Assembly (NCBI GenBank): GCA_041658075.1
Contig: JBBAAW010000016.1
Location: 1-17,946 of the forward strand
From: JBBAAW01 sp041658075
GTDB taxonomy: Bacteria > Patescibacteriota > WWE3 > UBA101185 > UBA10185
Reading direction: 5' to 3'
DNA length: 17,946 nucleotides
Shown here: piece after piece, positions 14,555 through 17,946 of the stretch
Numbering within the stretch: position 1 is the first letter of the stretch
How the letters are laid out: each line of letters opens with the position of its first letter
Made by a program: the position numbers and the translations under genes
The notes under the pieces: model-generated
Databases searched by the model: none
What the model saw: the letters and a program-made list of their open reading frames with translations, nothing else
Told to the model about the DNA's origin: nothing

Positions 14555-17500
14555 CTACTTGTAGTAAAGACCAACACGCAAATCGCTATTTAATACACTT
14601 TTGTATTCATATACATTGTCTGTAACCACGCCGGCGGGAACAGGTTGATTTATCTTTGTTCCAAAGGGAGACGCAAACATAAATCTTATAGCGTCGTTTT
14701 GTGTGCCGGGTTGTTTTTGCCAAATTAAGCTGTATTTATTGTTGTCCTTTGTGGCGGACAGACTCGCCGGCAAATCGTAACTAAAGATTAAACTCACTTT
14801 TTCCTGGGGGTTTACCACAATTGGATATTCAAAAGAAGTATATTTACCTACTTTAGTGATTACAACTTTATCAAAAATGTTCGCTCCGTTTGCAGCACCC
14901 ATAACGTCGCTAGGCTTTTCTATTAACGCAGCCTCCCGACCACCCATTAAAAACGCCCCTGTTAATTTTGAGCCATCCGCTACCAAAACCCGCACATAGT
15001 TTTTATAAGGACCTCCCGGCCATGAAGCGTCCTTTTGAGTGTTTTCGTAAATAAGCTCCAACTCCCCTCGCAATACACCATCAGAAGTTTTGCTCGACAC
15101 CGCATAATTCATACTATTTTTAACATAGTAATTGGATTTAGTTCCACCCACATTAGCGTTAACAATATACAGGTAGTCATTATCGGCAGGTGCATCTAAG
15201 AGCGAGCCGTCCCAACCCTTTTCCGCTATATACTTTGAAAGATGAGTCCCATAGAGATCAATTAATATATGTTTTTGTTCCAACGAAGCGTAAAGAACAT
15301 TAAGGAGTGACGGAATTTTATCTTGGGGCAAGGAGAAAACGCTTTCCAGCATCTTGCCTCCCAAAACCGTCATAAAAGCTTTTTTGGAACTTACGCCTTC
15401 CTTAAAATCAAAGTCGCTATGAAATTGAGCGCGTTCGTACATGTTATCGACTCTAATTTCCTCTTCGTACGCGGTTAGATACAAAGGTCCAATTACAGAA
15501 AGCAGATCCCGCGCAAAGTAAAGATCTACGGCAAAAACTCCGTCAAAGCCTTTTCCATCCACCATTTTAAATAAATTATTTATAACCTGAGAACTTGCGG
15601 GAAAACTTGGATTCCAGTTGGCGTTTCTAATGTAAAGTGCTTCCTCATCTAAAGCCTGTTTCAGCGCCTCCGGCGATTTAATACCCTCATTTGCCTTGCT
15701 CAATTTTAATTGACCGTCCGGATTGTAGACATCGTCAATATCAATTTTGCTAATTTTTCCGTTTTTTAACTCCACTATCGCGTAAGAACCCAAAAATCCG
15801 CCCGTAGGTCTAAGCTCATTATTGTTTTGAAAAAGTAGCAAGTATCGCTTATCACCTTCAAAGCCAATAATCTGCGGAAACTCCATGGCAAGTTGGGTCA
15901 TAAAGTTGCTGTTTTCATTTATTTTGGCCAGCGCCACACTGTACTTATCAAAGTCGCTCCTAATGCTTTTTGGCAGGTGCTCTTTTTTAACTCCAGTTAA
16001 ACTAGCTTTAGCAAACTCCAAAGATTTTTTGGCGTCTACAAAATACTGGGCCGACTCCTTAAAACTTTGAGCGCTAAAATTAACTTCACCGGCGGGCTTA
16101 ATTCCGTCCCATAAGTTAGAAAAAGGTTCCGCCCCCAAAGAAAGGCTGTGCAACGCGGACGCAAAGTTTTTAGACGACTCTACAAACGACATTAAAGATT
16201 GATAGGTAGCTTCCTTGCCTGCTATCTTAAATAATATGGCGGTTTTTCCAAGCGACTTTTCCAGTTTGGCCAAATGATTGTAAGCGTTTTCACTTAATTT
16301 TTGTGATTCTGCTGAATCGAGTTTGGAAATTGAAACCTGATATTCTTCCAAATCATTAAGCGCTGATTTTGCGTGCGTGTAAGACTGCAACAAGGGAACG
16401 CCCAGCAAAACTGCCACTAAAGAAACTATTCCGCCTACACCCACCAACAAAATTTTAATTTGGTTAATGGTTTGATTTCCGGTTTTTAACGTTTTGTTTA
16501 CCTGCCGCAAATTTTTCTCTACCCGGTAAAAAAAGAGTTTGATGGGACTAATTTTTGGCTCTTCCCTTTTGAGAGCGCAGATTGTTTGCGAATCCTCTGG
16601 CGGCATTACAACAGCGCTGGTAGTTGTTTGAGCAACTTTTTGATCAATTAAAATTCCCGCCTTAAAAGACTTAGTGTTAGGTTTGTAACCAAAGGATTTT
16701 AGCGTTTTGGCAAGCCCGTCTTTTAGCTCAATTTTTGGCAACCAGGTTGGCGGATAAATTGGCGCTTCTACAGTAGGTTCCAAGAAGTCGCTCACACCGT
16801 CCACAAACTGCAAATCCGCCTTACCGTCCGCCAGCGACTTTGAAATGTAAGCCACCTCCAAAGCAGTATTGGGCTTTTCTTGCGCTAGTGTAAAAGTCTG
16901 CGCATCGCTTTGAGAAAAAAGGCTTTTTACCAACCCATTTACTGCATCGCTCACATACAAATAAAATTCCTTTCTTACCCCGTCACCCACAATTTGCAAA
17001 GGCTTTGAGTCAACCACGCTTTGAATAAAAACTCCCAGCTCACCACTTTGCAAAAGATCCATTCCCGGACCATAAACCTGCCCCAAATTCACCAAACGCG
17101 CATCTAAACCCCAACGATTTTTGTACTCGTTAACCAAGGTTCTAGAATATTTTTGCGCCTCATCGGCGTTTAGTGTATTGCCGTCTTTAGATTTAATTTG
17201 CGACACTAAAGGGCGCACCAGCGCAAATTTTGCCTGCGAGCGCTTAGCCAAGTCCAAAAGATTTTTTGTACCCACCCCCACCGAAAGCAAACTTTCCAGA
17301 TCCAGCGCGTCTTTAGCATTAACAAAAGTATCATAATTTCCCAAATGAAAAATGTAATCTACGCTTTCAATAGAGTCGGGCAGTTCCTGATTTATGTCGC
17401 AGTCAAAAAGGGCAAATTTTGGACTTTTTAGAAGCCCATGCAAATAAGCATCCTTATGTTGACTAAAATTGGAAAGCACCACCACACGGCAATTTTTTAA

Positions 17501-17602
17501 AAGGAGCGTTTCTGCAAGACGCCCTGCCAAAAAGCTGCCTCCGTGGGTTATTAATACTGTGGGAACTAATGCGGTTTTTTTAATTGTTTTTGCGCTTATC
17601 AT
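14555..17602 (-). CDS. SDR-like Rossmann domain fused to a DUF4012 membrane protein
   Basis: 1015 aa. Residues ~13-310 resemble extended short-chain dehydrogenases (NAD-dependent epimerase/dehydratase): VLITHGGSFLAGRLAETLLL at 16-35, a VDYIFHLGNYD strand at 81-91, LVNLGQVYGPGMD at 170-182 and GDGVRKEFYLYVSDAV at 206-221. The catalytic YxxxK is not evident; the region reads DEAQKYSRTLVNEY (147-160), so dehydrogenase activity is doubtful. A linker leads to one membrane segment (~383-405), then a helical stretch and the DUF4012 core with FQNNNELRPTGGFLGSYAIV at 591-610. The large C-terminal part should be extracytoplasmic, the Rossmann part cytoplasmic. DUF4012 function is unknown. A promoter and an AAAGG site eight bases before the ATG support the start. 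The divergent neighbour is Wzz-like, hinting at envelope polysaccharide. Confidence 0.85.
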   Translation of the reverse strand: MISAKTIKKTALVPTVLITHGGSFLAGRLAETLLLKNCRVVVLSNFSQHKDAYLHGLLKSPKFALFDCDINQELPDSIESVDYIFHLGNYDTFVNAKDALDLESLLSVGVGTKNLLDLAKRSQAKFALVRPLVSQIKSKDGNTLNADEAQKYSRTLVNEYKNRWGLDARLVNLGQVYGPGMDLLQSGELGVFIQSVVDSKPLQIVGDGVRKEFYLYVSDAVNGLVKSLFSQSDAQTFTLAQEKPNTALEVAYISKSLADGKADLQFVDGVSDFLEPTVEAPIYPPTWLPKIELKDGLAKTLKSFGYKPNTKSFKAGILIDQKVAQTTTSAVVMPPEDSQTICALKREEPKISPIKLFFYRVEKNLRQVNKTLKTGNQTINQIKILLVGVGGIVSLVAVLLGVPLLQSYTHAKSALNDLEEYQVSISKLDSAESQKLSENAYNHLAKLEKSLGKTAILFKIAGKEATYQSLMSFVESSKNFASALHSLSLGAEPFSNLWDGIKPAGEVNFSAQSFKESAQYFVDAKKSLEFAKASLTGVKKEHLPKSIRSDFDKYSVALAKINENSNFMTQLAMEFPQIIGFEGDKRYLLLFQNNNELRPTGGFLGSYAIVELKNGKISKIDIDDVYNPDGQLKLSKANEGIKSPEALKQALDEEALYIRNANWNPSFPASSQVINNLFKMVDGKGFDGVFAVDLYFARDLLSVIGPLYLTAYEEEIRVDNMYERAQFHSDFDFKEGVSSKKAFMTVLGGKMLESVFSLPQDKIPSLLNVLYASLEQKHILIDLYGTHLSKYIAEKGWDGSLLDAPADNDYLYIVNANVGGTKSNYYVKNSMNYAVSSKTSDGVLRGELELIYENTQKDASWPGGPYKNYVRVLVADGSKLTGAFLMGGREAALIEKPSDVMGAANGANIFDKVVITKVGKYTSFEYPIVVNPQEKVSLIFSYDLPASLSATKDNNKYSLIWQKQPGTQNDAIRFMFASPFGTKINQPVPAGVVTDNVYEYKSVLNSDLRVGLYYK

Positions 17603-17623
17603 GGACAGGCCTTTGCTGATGTT

Positions 17624-17652
17624 AGTATATGGTTTAGGATTTGCGTTGTAAA
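17624..17652 (-). promoter_or_regulatory. Promoter of the SDR-DUF4012 gene
   Basis: On the minus strand TTTACA (17652-17647), 17 bases, then TATACT (17629-17624). The predicted start near 17617 gives a short leader containing AAAGG, a modest ribosome binding site for the ATG at 17602. Confidence 0.65.
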
Positions 17653-17659
17653 GATACTA

Positions 17660-17665
17660 TATAAT
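17660..17665 (+). promoter_or_regulatory. Perfect -10 box of the divergent Wzz-like gene
   Basis: TATAAT at 17660-17665 with no good -35 box. Transcription would begin near 17672, which is a GTG in frame with the gene, so this mRNA too may be leaderless. It lies back to back with the -35 box of the minus-strand promoter, so the two may interfere. Confidence 0.5.
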
Positions 17666-17946
17666 ATGCGCGTGAAACAAAAAATTCTTCTTGTTTTTGC
17701 AGTTTCAATATTTGTGGGACTTTTGGGAGCAGGCGTATCGACCATTTTACCCAATCAATATACGGCAAAAGGGCTGTTGATTGTAACCAGAAAAGCTGAC
17801 GAACTGTCTAAAGAAGTTTTTACCTATGAAGGTTACTATGCCCAGCAAAACGCGGGAGCATACACCGCAACCTTTTTATCTATTTTACAAAGTCCAAATA
17901 ATTTAAAATTCGCAGATAGTGGCGCTGACCTAAAAGAATTGTCACG
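17666..17946 (+). CDS. Wzz-like polysaccharide chain-length protein, N-terminal part
   Basis: About 93 codons are visible before the window ends. The protein starts with a short basic segment and a membrane helix (~7-27, ILLVFAVSIFVGLLGAGVS), followed by PNQYTAKGLLIVTRKADELS, the pattern seen directly after the first membrane helix in Wzz/chain-length-determinant proteins, and a YEGYYAQQNAG helical stretch. Such proteins set polysaccharide chain length or couple export to a tyrosine kinase. I start it at the ATG at 17666; the in-frame GTG at 17672 is equally possible and fits the -10 box better as a leaderless start. The missing C-terminus prevents a firm assignment. Confidence 0.6.
   Translation, partial: MRVKQKILLVFAVSIFVGLLGAGVSTILPNQYTAKGLLIVTRKADELSKEVFTYEGYYAQQNAGAYTATFLSILQSPNNLKFADSGADLKELS

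Noticed and set aside
14405..14593. Plus-strand 62-codon frame between the DUF4012 and TasA-like genes
   Set aside because: It runs through both terminator hairpins and has no coding character; the region is better read as a minus-strand leader.
1..17946. CRISPR array, insertion sequence, tRNA or rRNA
   Set aside because: No regularly spaced repeats, transposase motifs, or tRNA-like T-loop/acceptor patterns were found on either strand by reading; a covariance search was not possible.

Overview
The window looks like a chromosomal segment of a small-genome bacterium of the Candidate Phyla Radiation (Patescibacteria), perhaps from the Microgenomates side. This is an inference from gene content and gene style. 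The content is a SipW signal peptidase with TasA-like proteins, a DUF4012 membrane protein, a DUF2207 protein, a subtilase, and a VirD4-like ATPase beside unknown genes. The style is tightly packed, often overlapping genes with several apparently leaderless starts. Every long frame reads with the standard code, with no sign of UGA recoding (the sipW stop is a TGA inside an ATGA overlap). No rRNA, tRNA, CRISPR array or insertion sequence was seen.

Layout. (1) Positions 1-3763, minus strand: a three-gene operon of a disordered 167-aa protein, an 864-aa VirD4/TraD/HerA-type ATPase with an N-terminal membrane anchor, and an unknown protein running off the left edge. A promoter lies directly on the first start codon. 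(2) 3936-4773: a broken peptide deformylase gene followed by about 480 bases without an intact gene. (3) 4774-5804, minus: a small zinc-ribbon protein overlapping the gene for ribosomal protein bL25/CTC. (4) 5885-7087, plus: an HTH-Panacea antitoxin and RelE-like toxin pair driven by a promoter that appears to give a leaderless mRNA. (5) 7042-14315, minus: six closely spaced genes for secreted or membrane proteins, in transcription order TasA-like, SipW, TasA-like plus lamin-tail protein, 342-aa surface/membrane protein, DUF2207 protein, subtilisin-like protease. (6) 14361-14529: a gene-free leader with two minus-strand intrinsic terminators, a promoter-like sequence and a larger inverted repeat. 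(7) 14555-17602, minus: a 1015-aa fusion of an SDR-like Rossmann domain to a membrane-anchored DUF4012 region. (8) 17666-17946, plus: the start of a divergent Wzz-like polysaccharide chain-length protein.

How the parts may work together. The central operon reads as a self-contained cell-surface module. SipW should cleave at least two substrates encoded beside it, because both carry the same AYF-DQE...GNTF signature after the signal peptide. One may polymerise (TasA/camelysin type) and the other carries a lamin-tail module. A subtilase and two polytopic membrane proteins accompany them. The neighbouring SDR-DUF4012 and Wzz-like genes suggest surface polysaccharide or envelope work next door. 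The strongest novelty candidates are the SDR-DUF4012 fusion, the SipW-TasA-lamin-tail operon with its structured leader, and the Panacea/RelE pair.
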